Notes: generated by a model from the sequence alone, not told the origin. Shown: positions 7,109 through 17,490, counted from the stretch's first letter. The stretch: 51,795 nt of DNA from Ruminococcus sp. (GCA_017395925.1 JAFQNJ010000002.1:1-51795); one strand, 5' to 3'. A program made the numbers and translations.

Positions 7109-10100
7109 ATGAAAAAATGCTTGAAAGCTATACTTGCATTTGTGCTGTGTGTGACACTCGTAGTGTGCTCCATACCTGCATTTGATGCAAATAACGAGAA
7201 GTTCTATATGGAGCTTGCTGACGCAGACGCGCTCTACGAGATGTATCTGAATCCCAATGAGCAGACTGTGTCCGAGTACCCGAATGGTGCTATGATTATT
7301 CCTGTCACAGCGGCAGATCTGGAGATGAAGAATCTCTATGCCGTTGATATTCTGCGACAGGGCGGAACCGCAGACGAGGTATCAATTACCCTGAAGACCA
7401 TTGACCTCTCGGCGGCATACGGCACAGACTATGAAATTTTCGAAACAAACCGCGTTGTAGAATCTCCTGTTAAGGGTGAGGCAAACCCGTACTATGCCAT
7501 AAGAGAGCATAGCTTTATTCCTCTCATTACAGAGAACGAGACTGTGTACGAGACAGAGAACAACAGCGAGAACACCCCTCAGATTCGTGAGGAGGTAAGT
7601 GAACTCAACGATGCGTACAATAAGCTAATGCCTACTTCATCCGAACTGGTGCTTCATTTTGCAGAGGGCGAGAATGCCAAGAGAGTCTTTGTTCAGACAT
7701 ATATGAATGAGGTTGTGACAGACGACCTGCAGTTTATGCTGACTCTCTCTGAACCGAAGGGCTGCAGTATCGGCACAAATGTTGCGTCGGTTTTCACCAT
7801 TAAAGAGCACAGAGAGAAGCCTGAGGCATACATTCAGATTACCGACGAGATAATCAGTCCCAAGTCCGAGATGGCATATGTAAAGGTGCAGCGTACAGGC
7901 AATCTGGGCGGATATACAAGCTTCAATGTTTCCACTCTTTCCGATACCGCAAAGGCGGGCAAGAACTACGATGCAGTGGATATCAATTTATCCTTCTCTC
8001 CAGGTATGACGGAGATAAAGGTGCCCGTAAGGGTGCTTGATGCCTCTGACGGCACAGCCTTCAGCGTGAATCTGGAGGATGTACAGAACGCTACAGTTAC
8101 CAAAAGCAGTGCAACTGTTGAGTTTGCGGAGGATGCAAAGGTTCAGCAGGAGATAGCACTCTTAGGTGCTGATTCAGAGCTTGTTTCCACTTCCGCAATG
8201 ACCTACAGGGAGAGCGGAAACAGAGGGCAAGAGTTTGTCAATCTTAAAAACTTCACAAAGTCAAAAAGTATCGGAAGTAACGGCAGTGTTTCTACGGATG
8301 CTTCGGGACTTGTGATGACATATAAAAATGGTGCAAGCTGTAAGGATCACGCAATTTCTGCGGTCTCCAAGGAGAAGATCAACTTTACAGGTGTTGACAG
8401 CATCACTACGCAGTTCAATATGTACACAGGCTCCTGTTCCTGGGACTACTGTGCAGTTTATGTGGGTGACAGCGACAAGCTCTCCGACGGAAAAGCAAAC
8501 TGCTCATGGATGGGAGAGGAGCTTGACGGCTTCGGTCTTTCATGGAATATGACCGAGGTTGGCAAGGACCCCAACTCCAGAAGTTTCAGCCTTGACTCAA
8601 GCGTCACCAACGGAAATCATAACCTTTACTTCGTATTGCAGAAGGGTGGTTTCTGGGGTGAATGCGGACTCAGATATTACGACAACAGTACAGGACATAC
8701 GGTACTTAATCTTACTAAATATACGGTGGAAATGCTTGCTCCTGACGAGGTTCAGGTGTATAAAAACGGAGTGTTGACTTCACAGAAAATTACAAGCAGT
8801 AATAAATTTGTTGACCCCGGCACAATGTCTGACGATGATTCTCACACAAAGGAAAGTGTAGAGATGTATCGTAACGAGACAGCAGCAATTGTATGTGAGC
8901 TTGTGGATGCCTATAAGGATGTTGCTACCTTCAAGGGTATCAAGTTCTGTAATCCCTCAAACAAAAAAGAATGTTCCGAGCTTATTTCTCTCACCAGCCA
9001 GCAGCTTACCTTGAGTATTGATTTGCTGGAAAAATACAGCAAATTTTTTGATGAAAAGAACAAGGTCTGCGTCATTCCCGTTTTTGAACTTGATGAGGTT
9101 GAATTTGATGCGGTAGGCGGAGTGGACAAGGTATCCGGTGCCAACTTTGTTGTGGACGAAAGTGCTTCAAAGGCAACTGCAACACTTGACGGCAAAACTA
9201 TAATGGAAATCACCTGGACCCCCTCTACCCGTAGTAGCGGTAAATACCTTGTTGGTGATGAAATTGTATTCACATACAAAGAGTACGATGCAGATAAGGT
9301 ATGGTTCCCCACATATACATACAGAGGTGCCGAGACAAAAGATTTGCTTAAAGTCGCAGATGCTACAGTTTATCACACAACTGTGTCTAATAAGATGATA
9401 AAACTTGGGGACGAGGCTGTTTCCATCGCCTTCGGCATGGAGGTGGCAAGCTCCACTACCCTGACGGTTACAAATCCCGATATGGGCGACTATAGCGGTA
9501 AGGGCGACGGATTTGAAAATTATGAGGGCTCAGCGGCCATTGTCAGCGGTTACAGACTTGCAAGCGGCGATGTGCTCCGATTCGAGGACAAAGAGGTCTC
9601 AAACCTCATAACCTTTACGGCTACTCCCAAAGCGGGCTATCGTGCGAAGTGGCAGTATACAAACACAGCCACCAAGGAAACGGAGACCTACTACGGAAAT
9701 GCCTTCTTCTATACTGTTCAGTCAGCACTTAACGCAGGGGATAATAATGTTACCCTGACTTTTGAAAAGGTTGACAGCAGTGCAAGGAAATCCGTAATTG
9801 TAACGGGTAATACATTCATTCAGCACGGCACTATCGTGTCTCCTCCCAAGGGCGACACCGAGGTTTACGACGTAGCTCCCAATGCTCTTGTGAATATAGG
9901 TGCAGGCTCTGCTCTTTCAAACGGTAGCGGAGAATTTGTGCTGCTGGAGGACCCCAACGCGGAAACTCCCGAGAATCTCCTTTTGGAAATCAGCCGCGAC
10001 GAGATTCATCAGGCGGCGGTGTACTTTAACGACCAATACTATATTGCCACTATTGATATGTCCGAGTACTATGATACTGCAGAGACTTCTGTTGAGGTGA

Positions 10101-13100
10101 AGCTGAATCTGCCATACAAGACATACGGTATCAAGCCGGAGAGTATTGTGGCAACGGATCTGAAGGGCACTACCTACACCGGAGACACCATTACCATGGT
10201 AGTGGGAGAGACAGTGAACTTCACAATGGATTTCAGCCGACAGGGTGAGAACAAAGAGTATCCTGTCAATATGGTGAGATGGTCCATAGAATCTGATAAC
10301 CATTTGAAATATTACTTTGACATAGAAGTGCCGGAGAACTCAAATGTAGCCAAGTGGGGAAGTGCTATTTCGGAGCTTATCTCCCCCGGAGAGAAACTAT
10401 ACGTAGAATTCTTCAATAGATATTATGACAGCGATGCAGACGAACAGTATTGGAGTTTCGGTAAATTTGACACAGGCTACAAGTTTATTACAACAGAAAC
10501 AGATGAAACCATTACATATATGCCGGATATCGGTGTTGACAGCGAAGCTTCTGTTAATTACCGTCTGGCTACTACCGAGGACGGTGAGGTGGTGGATGAA
10601 TCCGAGGGAACTGTTGAGACTGTAGCCCATCCGATTCCTTGTATCGGACCTATAAGCCCCACTATTTCCATCAAGGGATTTTCTCCTATCATTAATATAA
10701 GTACACAGAAAAACGAGGAGACAGGCAACTACGATTGTTCGCTGAATATTGGTCTTCAGATGGGTACCTTCGCTAATATGTTGGACGAAGACCCGGCGTT
10801 TAAGGCGGCGGGTGACGCCAAAGCCAAGGCAAAGGCTGCCATTGACAATCTGTGTGATTATGCAGATTACTTTATGGATGATAATTCTCCTATTGCAGGA
10901 AAGGGTAATCTGCTTAATCTGAAAACATCTATAAATGTTTCATTCTCGCTGACATTCTGTTTCCAGCTTAAGTTCTACATCGACGGAGAAACCGCTGAGT
11001 GGTGCTTTACTTCAGGTATATTTGTTGCAGGTGCCGCGGCATCTCTCAGAGTAAGTGTTCCCTTCGTACTCTTATACGTTCCCTGCTTTGTGTTCCTTGA
11101 AGCAAATATCAATCCTCAGCTTTGTATCGGAATGTTCCCTGCTGCACCTGAAGGCAGCGATAACACTTCGGTTTATCTGACGTTGGATGAATTGGACGAA
11201 GCAGGAAAATCATGGTTCCAGGGACTCTCATCGTGGAAAATGAAAATCAGCATCGGTGCAGGTGTCGGATATGATGCCCTTGTATCCGTACAGTGTAAGC
11301 TTATCAATGATTTCCTTTTGGAATTTAACGATTACAGCAAGGGCTTTGGACTCTATTCTCTTCAGGGTGGAGTTGCCATTGAGTTTTTATTCTTCAGGGC
11401 TGACTGGACGGGTACGTTGGTGGATTGCGAGCTGTTCAACAGCACAGGCAAGCCCATTCCCGCTGGTGCCACTGCCGCCGAGGTTTCACAGCATTTATCT
11501 GAAAACTTATCCTCGGATATTGCGGCGGCTATGACGGAAAGCCTCAATTCAGAAGATATTATGAATACCTGTTCTCTGGGAGATATGGTGATTAATATTG
11601 CTGAAAACAGCGATGCTCTTAATTCGGATATCATAGGTTCCGCCCAGATGAAAAATGAAAAATCTGTGAAATCCACAAACACTATAATCGACCCTGAAAT
11701 CATTGAGATTTCCGACGGAGTGTACTTTATTTCTTCGGTAGTTTCCTTTATGGATGAAGGCAGACACAATCGTCTTTGTTACGTAATTTATGATTCCAAT
11801 ACAGGTATTGCCACCGAGCCTCGTGAGGTTATGAAGCAGATTCAGGAGGATACAGCACTTCGTACAGGTACGCTTGCAGAGGAAATTGAAAAAACAGACT
11901 ATGCAGTAAACCTTGCTGACTGCGGTGAAGATGTGCTTCTTACATGGAACAAGTACAGCACCGAGGACGAGGCAGAGGGTAATCTGGAACTTCTCAAATC
12001 TCTTTCTGTTGCAAGTGTATACTACAACAAGGAAAGCGGAAAATTCCATGATTACAATATCCTGACTCCTGAAGAAAACACCATATATGTAAAGCCCACC
12101 GTAACATATAACGAGGCTTCAGGACTTGCACAGGTGTTCTATCAGACACTTGATATTTCCGAGGTAACACTTGATACAACACTTGCCGAGCTTCAGGCAC
12201 TTCCTACAGAACTCAGAACTGCAAGTGCAAATCCCAAGCAGGGTGAATACCGTTGGGGTGAGTCGCATACTATCGGTTTTAATGAACACACACTTTCGTA
12301 TTATGATTCTGTTGAGTACAAGGACGGTGTGCTTCTGAGTTATGTTGCTTCTGACACAACGGGCTTTACTCTGGAGGGTGCTGACGGAGTGGATGAAAGT
12401 CAGGGCTTCAATACTGTCAATGCTATGTATCTCCAGCACTTCACATTGGATGAAAACGGTAACCTTGTTTCCACTGACCCTGTGCAGATAACAGATACCG
12501 ACTATGTTGTGGCAAATCCCGAGTTTGCACGGATTAAAACCGACCTGGTGGACAACACTCTGCTTTTCTACAAATCAAACGGCAGGTACGCATACCAGAA
12601 TATTGACACATTGCTTACAAATGCGGTTTATACCGACACCGACGGCAATGAAAAAATATCAAAGGATTATATGGACCCTGTTTATATATCCGATGAACCC
12701 GACTATACGGTTAACGACGACTTTTCCGTATTTTATAACGAGGACGGTACTATCTATGCACTCTTTACTGTTACCGAGGGTGCACAGCAGCAGATTTGGG
12801 CAAAACACTTCTACATGGACGGAGTAGATGTCGTTTCCGAAACTCCCGTAAGAGACAGCGAGGGTAATGCACTCTATGATGCAGATGGCAATATTATCAC
12901 CGAACCTCTTGCAGACCCCATAACACTTATCCGCGGAACATGGGGTACAAAGACCTACCTCACCGAGGGCGGTATCGGTGCAAACGGCGACGAGGGCTTC
13001 TTCAAGAGCAACTTTACAGCAGATGTCTTGGACAATGGAAATATCGTTGTAGTATTCAATTCTCAGGACTTTGAGTATACAGAGGAAGGTACCAACATTA

Positions 13101-14383
13101 TAAACAACAGTTTTGTTGTGGCAGAGTATGACCCCTCTGATAAATACGAACTTCCCGAAGCAGGCGACGCAGTGGAATTCTCTGATAATTATCCAACCGT
13201 GGGTGAAACGGTAAGCGTTAAGATGAGAGCCAAGAACGTTGGAGTTAAAACCGGCAGAGACCTTGCTTTCAATCTGTATGTTGACGGTGAGCTTTACAGC
13301 CGAGTACCGGTAGAGCTCTGGTTTGCAGACGAGACAAAGGTTGTGAGTGCTGATTACACTCTTCCCGATGGCAAGAACCCCGCGGAAGTTGACATTTACT
13401 ACACTGTAACCGACAATTCAGGTGCTGTGGTGCTCACATCCCAAAGCTACAGTTTCAGAAACGATGCCGACCTTGTTATGACCGGTGCACAGGTTTCTCC
13501 TCTTAAACTCATCAAAGAGGATGGCGACACCGCAAAGTTTATGCTCTCCGTAAAGGTCAAGAACAATGGTAATATGCCTTATGATGGCGGAGACGTTGTG
13601 AAATTTGTAAACTCCGACCTCATGGCACAGACCGCCGCCATTGACCCTGACATCAGTGCTTCAACACCTCTCTATGAGTCCTTCGGCAATACGCTGATAC
13701 CTGCTCTGGGAGTAGGTGAGGAGACTACACTTTACTTCATCTCTGAAGAGGTGCCTCACGAAGTATTTAAAAACAGTGCAGGCGGCAACAGTGCGAATCT
13801 GGAGTTTGTAATAGAAGAAGCAGAGGATGCCGATTGGGAAACCATCGGTGAGAACGATGAGTATTCTTTCATCGGTGTTTATAATCCCGGACTCACACAG
13901 ACTCCTGCTCCCAGAAGGGTGAAGTCCCTTGAGTCTTCGGATATTACAGTAGCACAGGGCGAAATTGCTATGGTAATTACAGAGGTAACCCCCGCATTGG
14001 CGACACCTTTTGCAAACCTTACCTACGAGACCTCCGATGCTTCCATAGCCACCGTCAACGAACACGGACTTGTGACGGGTGTGTCGGCAGGTACTGCGGT
14101 AATTACAGTCAAAGCAGGGGACGCCATGACCACTCTCAATGTGACAGTAGGCGAACACAGCGGGCTAAGAGGCGACTCTGACGGAAACGGTACTGTCAAC
14201 ATCAAGGATGCAACTCTGATTCAGAAGTACGTCGCAGACCTTGCGAAGCTGAATGTGATGCAGTACAAGTGTGCCGATGCAAATGCTGACGGCAGCACTA
14301 ACATCAAGGATGCAACCGAGATTCAGAAATATATAGCCGATATCAAAACGAAAGCTCCTATCGGTGAAGCGGTGACTGTATAA
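7109..14383 (+). CDS. Giant secreted modular protein with Calx-beta, CARDB, BIG2 and dockerin
   Basis: A 2424-residue exported protein. Residues 1-24 are a signal peptide (MKKCLK then a hydrophobic core). Residues about 80-110 and 237-330 look like Calx-beta repeats (for example the AGKNYDAV segment). The middle, about 350-2000, is beta-rich; I recognise no catalytic motif in it. It includes an unusually hydrophobic stretch near 1284-1340 and a region of VYY/DxDG-type strands. Residues about 2018-2200 contain two CARDB-like adhesion modules (ETVSVKMRAKNVG; FMLSVKVKNNGNM). About 2267-2350 is a BIG2 Ig-like domain with the usual SIATVNEHGLVTGVSAGTAVI pattern split across two strands. The last 70 residues are a type I dockerin with two calcium repeats (GDSDGNGTVNIKDAT and ADANADGSTNIKDAT). 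It is probably a structural or binding component tethered through a cohesin. It is monocistronic, with its own promoter and terminator. Confidence 0.85.
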   Translation: MKKCLKAILAFVLCVTLVVCSIPAFDANNEKFYMELADADALYEMYLNPNEQTVSEYPNGAMIIPVTAADLEMKNLYAVDILRQGGTADEVSITLKTIDLSAAYGTDYEIFETNRVVESPVKGEANPYYAIREHSFIPLITENETVYETENNSENTPQIREEVSELNDAYNKLMPTSSELVLHFAEGENAKRVFVQTYMNEVVTDDLQFMLTLSEPKGCSIGTNVASVFTIKEHREKPEAYIQITDEIISPKSEMAYVKVQRTGNLGGYTSFNVSTLSDTAKAGKNYDAVDINLSFSPGMTEIKVPVRVLDASDGTAFSVNLEDVQNATVTKSSATVEFAEDAKVQQEIALLGADSELVSTSAMTYRESGNRGQEFVNLKNFTKSKSIGSNGSVSTDASGLVMTYKNGASCKDHAISAVSKEKINFTGVDSITTQFNMYTGSCSWDYCAVYVGDSDKLSDGKANCSWMGEELDGFGLSWNMTEVGKDPNSRSFSLDSSVTNGNHNLYFVLQKGGFWGECGLRYYDNSTGHTVLNLTKYTVEMLAPDEVQVYKNGVLTSQKITSSNKFVDPGTMSDDDSHTKESVEMYRNETAAIVCELVDAYKDVATFKGIKFCNPSNKKECSELISLTSQQLTLSIDLLEKYSKFFDEKNKVCVIPVFELDEVEFDAVGGVDKVSGANFVVDESASKATATLDGKTIMEITWTPSTRSSGKYLVGDEIVFTYKEYDADKVWFPTYTYRGAETKDLLKVADATVYHTTVSNKMIKLGDEAVSIAFGMEVASSTTLTVTNPDMGDYSGKGDGFENYEGSAAIVSGYRLASGDVLRFEDKEVSNLITFTATPKAGYRAKWQYTNTATKETETYYGNAFFYTVQSALNAGDNNVTLTFEKVDSSARKSVIVTGNTFIQHGTIVSPPKGDTEVYDVAPNALVNIGAGSALSNGSGEFVLLEDPNAETPENLLLEISRDEIHQAAVYFNDQYYIATIDMSEYYDTAETSVEVKLNLPYKTYGIKPESIVATDLKGTTYTGDTITMVVGETVNFTMDFSRQGENKEYPVNMVRWSIESDNHLKYYFDIEVPENSNVAKWGSAISELISPGEKLYVEFFNRYYDSDADEQYWSFGKFDTGYKFITTETDETITYMPDIGVDSEASVNYRLATTEDGEVVDESEGTVETVAHPIPCIGPISPTISIKGFSPIINISTQKNEETGNYDCSLNIGLQMGTFANMLDEDPAFKAAGDAKAKAKAAIDNLCDYADYFMDDNSPIAGKGNLLNLKTSINVSFSLTFCFQLKFYIDGETAEWCFTSGIFVAGAAASLRVSVPFVLLYVPCFVFLEANINPQLCIGMFPAAPEGSDNTSVYLTLDELDEAGKSWFQGLSSWKMKISIGAGVGYDALVSVQCKLINDFLLEFNDYSKGFGLYSLQGGVAIEFLFFRADWTGTLVDCELFNSTGKPIPAGATAAEVSQHLSENLSSDIAAAMTESLNSEDIMNTCSLGDMVINIAENSDALNSDIIGSAQMKNEKSVKSTNTIIDPEIIEISDGVYFISSVVSFMDEGRHNRLCYVIYDSNTGIATEPREVMKQIQEDTALRTGTLAEEIEKTDYAVNLADCGEDVLLTWNKYSTEDEAEGNLELLKSLSVASVYYNKESGKFHDYNILTPEENTIYVKPTVTYNEASGLAQVFYQTLDISEVTLDTTLAELQALPTELRTASANPKQGEYRWGESHTIGFNEHTLSYYDSVEYKDGVLLSYVASDTTGFTLEGADGVDESQGFNTVNAMYLQHFTLDENGNLVSTDPVQITDTDYVVANPEFARIKTDLVDNTLLFYKSNGRYAYQNIDTLLTNAVYTDTDGNEKISKDYMDPVYISDEPDYTVNDDFSVFYNEDGTIYALFTVTEGAQQQIWAKHFYMDGVDVVSETPVRDSEGNALYDADGNIITEPLADPITLIRGTWGTKTYLTEGGIGANGDEGFFKSNFTADVLDNGNIVVVFNSQDFEYTEEGTNIINNSFVVAEYDPSDKYELPEAGDAVEFSDNYPTVGETVSVKMRAKNVGVKTGRDLAFNLYVDGELYSRVPVELWFADETKVVSADYTLPDGKNPAEVDIYYTVTDNSGAVVLTSQSYSFRNDADLVMTGAQVSPLKLIKEDGDTAKFMLSVKVKNNGNMPYDGGDVVKFVNSDLMAQTAAIDPDISASTPLYESFGNTLIPALGVGEETTLYFISEEVPHEVFKNSAGGNSANLEFVIEEAEDADWETIGENDEYSFIGVYNPGLTQTPAPRRVKSLESSDITVAQGEIAMVITEVTPALATPFANLTYETSDASIATVNEHGLVTGVSAGTAVITVKAGDAMTTLNVTVGEHSGLRGDSDGNGTVNIKDATLIQKYVADLAKLNVMQYKCADANADGSTNIKDATEIQKYIADIKTKAPIGEAVTV

Positions 14384-14400
14384 AATTCAATAAAATGCCA

Positions 14401-14427
14401 AGGCTCCTGTTTTTCGGGAGCCTTTTT
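14401..14427 (+). terminator. Terminator of the 7109 gene
   Basis: A 7-bp stem AGGCTCC/GGAGCCT with a 9-base loop is followed by TTTTT. It lies 17 bases after the stop codon. Confidence 0.85.
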
Positions 14428-14449
14428 ATATGAGAGTGACGAGAGATTG

Positions 14450-14478
14450 TTGAGGTTTTTGACAGGGTGTGATATAAT
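14450..14478 (+). promoter_or_regulatory. Promoter of the DUF1349 gene
   Basis: TTGAGG (14450-14455), a 17-bp spacer and a perfect TATAAT (14473-14478) lie 32 bases before the start codon. Confidence 0.7.
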
Positions 14479-14510
14479 CAGCATAATAAATTTGTTTTGA
14501 GGGGATAAAT

Positions 14511-15101
14511 ATGAAATTTGACATAAATAAACTGATTTGGACAAGGGAGCCTGCGGATTTCAGCATCTCATCGCAGAAAATCGAGATTATAACGAAGCCT
14601 CACACAGATTTGTGGCAGAGAACGTACTACCATTTTCAAAATGATAATGCACCTGTACTGCAGATGGAGGCCGATGAAAAATTCTTCTCTTTTTCGGTGA
14701 AGACCGAATTTGAAAGCAAGCACAGATTTGACCAATGCGGAATCGTAATGTACCTTGACAGCGAAAACTGGCTCAAAGCCTCCATAGAATATGAAAATGA
14801 GGTTTTTCAGCATCTCGGCAGCGTAGTTACCAATAACGGCTATTCCGACTGGGCAACTACGGAAATAGATGCAGGTATCAAGTCGATGTGGTACCGACTG
14901 AGTCGCCGCGAGGATGACTATTGCATCGAGTGTTCGGAGGACGGTGTTGTGTTTAAGCAGATGCGTGTGTGCCATATGTTTGGCGGCGGAGGAAGAATTT
15001 GCTTCGGTATCTATGCCTGCAGTCCCGAGGACTCGTCCTTCAAAGCCACATTTACGGATATGGAAGTAACACAGTGCAAATGGCTTGCTCACGATGGTTA
15101 G
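14511..15101 (+). CDS. DUF1349 domain protein
   Basis: A 196-residue protein with no signal peptide, so cytoplasmic. The whole length fits the DUF1349 family, a concanavalin-like beta-sandwich related to yeast Ree1. Recognisable parts are the early TDLWQRTYYHF segment, the DQCGIVMYLDSENWLKASIEYE core, the WYRLSRREDDYCIECSEDG strand pair, and the FGIYACSPEDSSFKATFTD end. The family is thought to bind carbohydrate or a related ligand, but no reaction is established. It has its own promoter, a GGGG-type ribosome binding site before ATG, and a terminator at 15151-15185, so it is probably transcribed alone. Confidence 0.85.
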   Translation: MKFDINKLIWTREPADFSISSQKIEIITKPHTDLWQRTYYHFQNDNAPVLQMEADEKFFSFSVKTEFESKHRFDQCGIVMYLDSENWLKASIEYENEVFQHLGSVVTNNGYSDWATTEIDAGIKSMWYRLSRREDDYCIECSEDGVVFKQMRVCHMFGGGGRICFGIYACSPEDSSFKATFTDMEVTQCKWLAHDG

Positions 15102-15150
15102 CAGCCTGACTTCTGATGCTTTTTCAGAGTTAAAGATTAGAGTTAAAGAT

Positions 15151-15185
15151 AAGAGGTTGCCTCAACTTAAATGAGGCAACCTCTT
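15151..15185. terminator. Bidirectional terminator between DUF1349 gene and kinase gene
   Basis: A 14-bp perfect stem with a 7-base loop separates the convergent DUF1349 gene and the two-component operon. The plus-strand tail is TTAATTT; the minus-strand tail is less T-rich. Confidence 0.75.
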
Positions 15186-15232
15186 TAATTTATATCCTTT
15201 GCGTTTTCGTGAGTAGCGGAAGATGCTTTTCT

Positions 15233-16681
15233 TTAATACAATGCATCGTCGCTACTGTCGTAGTCTGCAAAATCAAACCAGAAGCACACGCCTCTTGTGG
15301 TATTGTTAAAGCCGCAACGAGTGTGTTCCATCAGGGCGATTTCCTTGACAATGTATAATCCCAGACCGCTGCTCTTTTTGCCTTCGGGGGAAGTGGTAAA
15401 GGTTTCTGTCCAGATTTTGTCCTTCATATCATCGGGTATCTGTCTGCCAATATTCTCAACCGATAAACGTATTTTCCCTGCACACTCCTTGAGGGATACG
15501 ATAATTGCGGATTTTTCTGCGGCATTCTGCACAGCATTGGCAAGGTAGTTTCTGAATACAAACTCCATATATTCCTTGATGGTTGTCAGTCTGAGATTCG
15601 GTGTGATATCCCTTACCAACTCCAGATCACAGGACTTTATGTATGCGCTGTTGTTGTCACACAGCTTTTCGATAGCATCGCTTGCATCAAAACTCTGGGC
15701 TTCTTTGTATGCTATGCGTCGCTCGTCTACGGTCATCCTGAGAACTTCGCTTATCATATGGCTCATTTTGCTTATCTCTTCCATGGCTGACTCGTAATAA
15801 TAATCTTTTTTCGCCTGTTCCTCGCAAGTGCGTATCATTTCAACCTGACTGGAGATAACCGCCAAGGGAGTTTTAAGGTCGTGAGTGATATTGCGAAGCA
15901 ATGTACGGCGTAACTGCTCATGCTCCATCAGATATCGGTGGTCTTCACGCAGAACGAAATTATAGTTTTCCAGATTGTTGATGTTTTCCTGAATGGTGTC
16001 TGCCATTTTGTTGACGCTGTGTGCAAGGTCGCCGATTTCATTATTATAGATTTTTCCCTGGTAACGGACAGAGAGGTTATTTTCCGAGATGTCCTTTGCT
16101 ACCTTGGTTACCTCCCTTACGGATTTGACCGAAGGAGAAATTGCAAGGAAGAGAATTACCGAGCAGATGATAATGTAGCCAAGCACTACATACCCCAGTA
16201 TCTGATTGGAAAAATCAAAGATGTCATCTACACCGTTTAGGTTGTTTTTGATATTGATGTAATACGTCTTGCCGTCAATAGAAAAACGAGTGTAGAGTCT
16301 GACAGCCGACTCGTCATCCAGCTTGTAGAATTGCGGCTTTGAGGTCTCCAGAAAGCGATCCATTTTGTCGCCAAAGAGCCTTTGAATGAATTTCTTGTTG
16401 TTTCCCAGTTCAAAGGAAGTGAAAACGGGTTCAAAATCTTCATCGAATACATATACTCGATATGATACTCCCGAGTTGTCAAAAAATTCTTTGAGAGAGT
16501 TGCTGTCAAAGGGCTCAACCGCTTTCAGCTTTTCAGAGAATTCAGAAACATTACGGGTTTCCTGATTTATGTACATTTTAGGCTGCAGATAAAAGTATAT
16601 CGGCGCCATAATGCCTGCGATAAGAGTGATTGAAACAACAATCACGATGATAAGTTTAAAGGTAAGTTTATTTTTCATCAT
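15233..16681 (-). CDS. Sensor histidine kinase (OmpR-type partner)
   Basis: Membrane histidine kinase of 482 residues. An N-terminal membrane segment (about 8-30) is followed by an extracytoplasmic sensor region (about 31-160) and a second membrane segment (about 162-184). Then come a HAMP linker, the dimerisation/phosphoacceptor helix NITHDLKTPLAV with His267, and a C-terminal ATPase domain with the N-box region and the G-box SSGLGLYIVKE. It overlaps the upstream response-regulator gene by 14 bases, a sign of translational coupling. The ligand is unknown. The operon is divergent from the 17563-25207 gene group, which is the obvious candidate target. Confidence 0.92.
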   Translation of the reverse strand: MMKNKLTFKLIIVIVVSITLIAGIMAPIYFYLQPKMYINQETRNVSEFSEKLKAVEPFDSNSLKEFFDNSGVSYRVYVFDEDFEPVFTSFELGNNKKFIQRLFGDKMDRFLETSKPQFYKLDDESAVRLYTRFSIDGKTYYINIKNNLNGVDDIFDFSNQILGYVVLGYIIICSVILFLAISPSVKSVREVTKVAKDISENNLSVRYQGKIYNNEIGDLAHSVNKMADTIQENINNLENYNFVLREDHRYLMEHEQLRRTLLRNITHDLKTPLAVISSQVEMIRTCEEQAKKDYYYESAMEEISKMSHMISEVLRMTVDERRIAYKEAQSFDASDAIEKLCDNNSAYIKSCDLELVRDITPNLRLTTIKEYMEFVFRNYLANAVQNAAEKSAIIVSLKECAGKIRLSVENIGRQIPDDMKDKIWTETFTTSPEGKKSSGLGLYIVKEIALMEHTRCGFNNTTRGVCFWFDFADYDSSDDALY

Positions 16682-17360
16682 TAACCTCGAATTTGTAGCC
16701 TATTCCATAGACGGATACAATATATCCGCTGAAGTCTCCCAGTTTTTTTCTCAGTTGCTTTACTATGGTGTCGACGGTGCGCAGATCTCCGAAGTAGCTG
16801 TCGCCCCATACGCGGTCAAGAATAGTATCACGGCTCATAACGACCCGCTCGTTGTTCATAAAAAAGAGAAGAAGGTCGTATTCCCGGGGAGTGGTGTTTA
16901 TCTCCGTCTCCTCGAGATAAACTTTACGTTCAATAGTGTTAAGACGCAGAGCACCTTTTGAAATATACGGATTGTGCTTGTCACCACCACCGCAACGAAG
17001 CAGGAGCGCACTGATATGCTCTTTCAGAACACTTAAGAGAAATGGTTTGGTTATGTAGTTGTCGGCTCCCAACCGAAACCCGCTGAGCTGGTCTCTTTCG
17101 GATTCTCTTGCGGACAGAATTATGACAGGGACATCGGATGTTTCTCTTATTCTTTTCAAAACGTCAAAGCCGTCAATGTCGGGCAGCATTCCGTCCAGAA
17201 GAATAATGTCAAAGGGCGATTCATTTTCGAAGCTGTGAATAGCAGAGCTGCCGTCGGCACACGCGGTCACAGAAAAGCTGTTCATTCCAAGATAGTCCTG
17301 TATTGTGTTGCGGAGCTTGTTGTCGTCTTCTACCAGAAGAATTTTGGTACAGTTACTCAT
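16668..17360 (-). CDS. OmpR/PhoB-type response regulator
   Basis: DNA-binding response regulator of 230 residues. The receiver domain has the acidic pair Glu11/Asp12/Asp13, phosphoacceptor Asp56 in DIILLDGMLPD, the conserved Ser of IILSA, and Lys in ITKPF. The C-terminal winged-helix domain shows the REYDLLLFFMNN helix and the VDTIVKQLRKKLG recognition helix typical of the OmpR family. It is the first gene of a two-gene minus-strand operon with the histidine kinase. A perfect -10 (TATAAT, 17393-17398) preceded by TGA, an extended -10, precedes it. Confidence 0.95.
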   Translation of the reverse strand: MSNCTKILLVEDDNKLRNTIQDYLGMNSFSVTACADGSSAIHSFENESPFDIILLDGMLPDIDGFDVLKRIRETSDVPVIILSARESERDQLSGFRLGADNYITKPFLLSVLKEHISALLLRCGGGDKHNPYISKGALRLNTIERKVYLEETEINTTPREYDLLLFFMNNERVVMSRDTILDRVWGDSYFGDLRTVDTIVKQLRKKLGDFSGYIVSVYGIGYKFEVNDEK

Positions 17361-17392
17361 AGTATATCGCCTCCGTAGTCTATAATACTTAT

Positions 17393-17449
17393 ATTATATC
17401 ACAAAATTTGATAGAAAAATGATAAATTAACACATTTATATCAAATTTT
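17393..17449. promoter_or_regulatory. Divergent control region with an 11-bp inverted repeat
   Basis: For the minus strand, an extended -10 (TGA then TATAAT, 17393-17398) would drive the two-component operon; I see no good -35. Next to it a perfect 11-bp inverted repeat (AAAATTTGATA 17403-17413; TATCAAATTTT 17439-17449) spans the middle of the intergenic region. For the plus strand only a TATACT (17479-17484) stands out. The inverted repeat is a reasonable operator for a dimeric regulator acting on both directions. Confidence 0.5.
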
Positions 17450-17490
17450 TATGTATAAATTAAATAAAATGGAATGAGTATACTTTGTTG

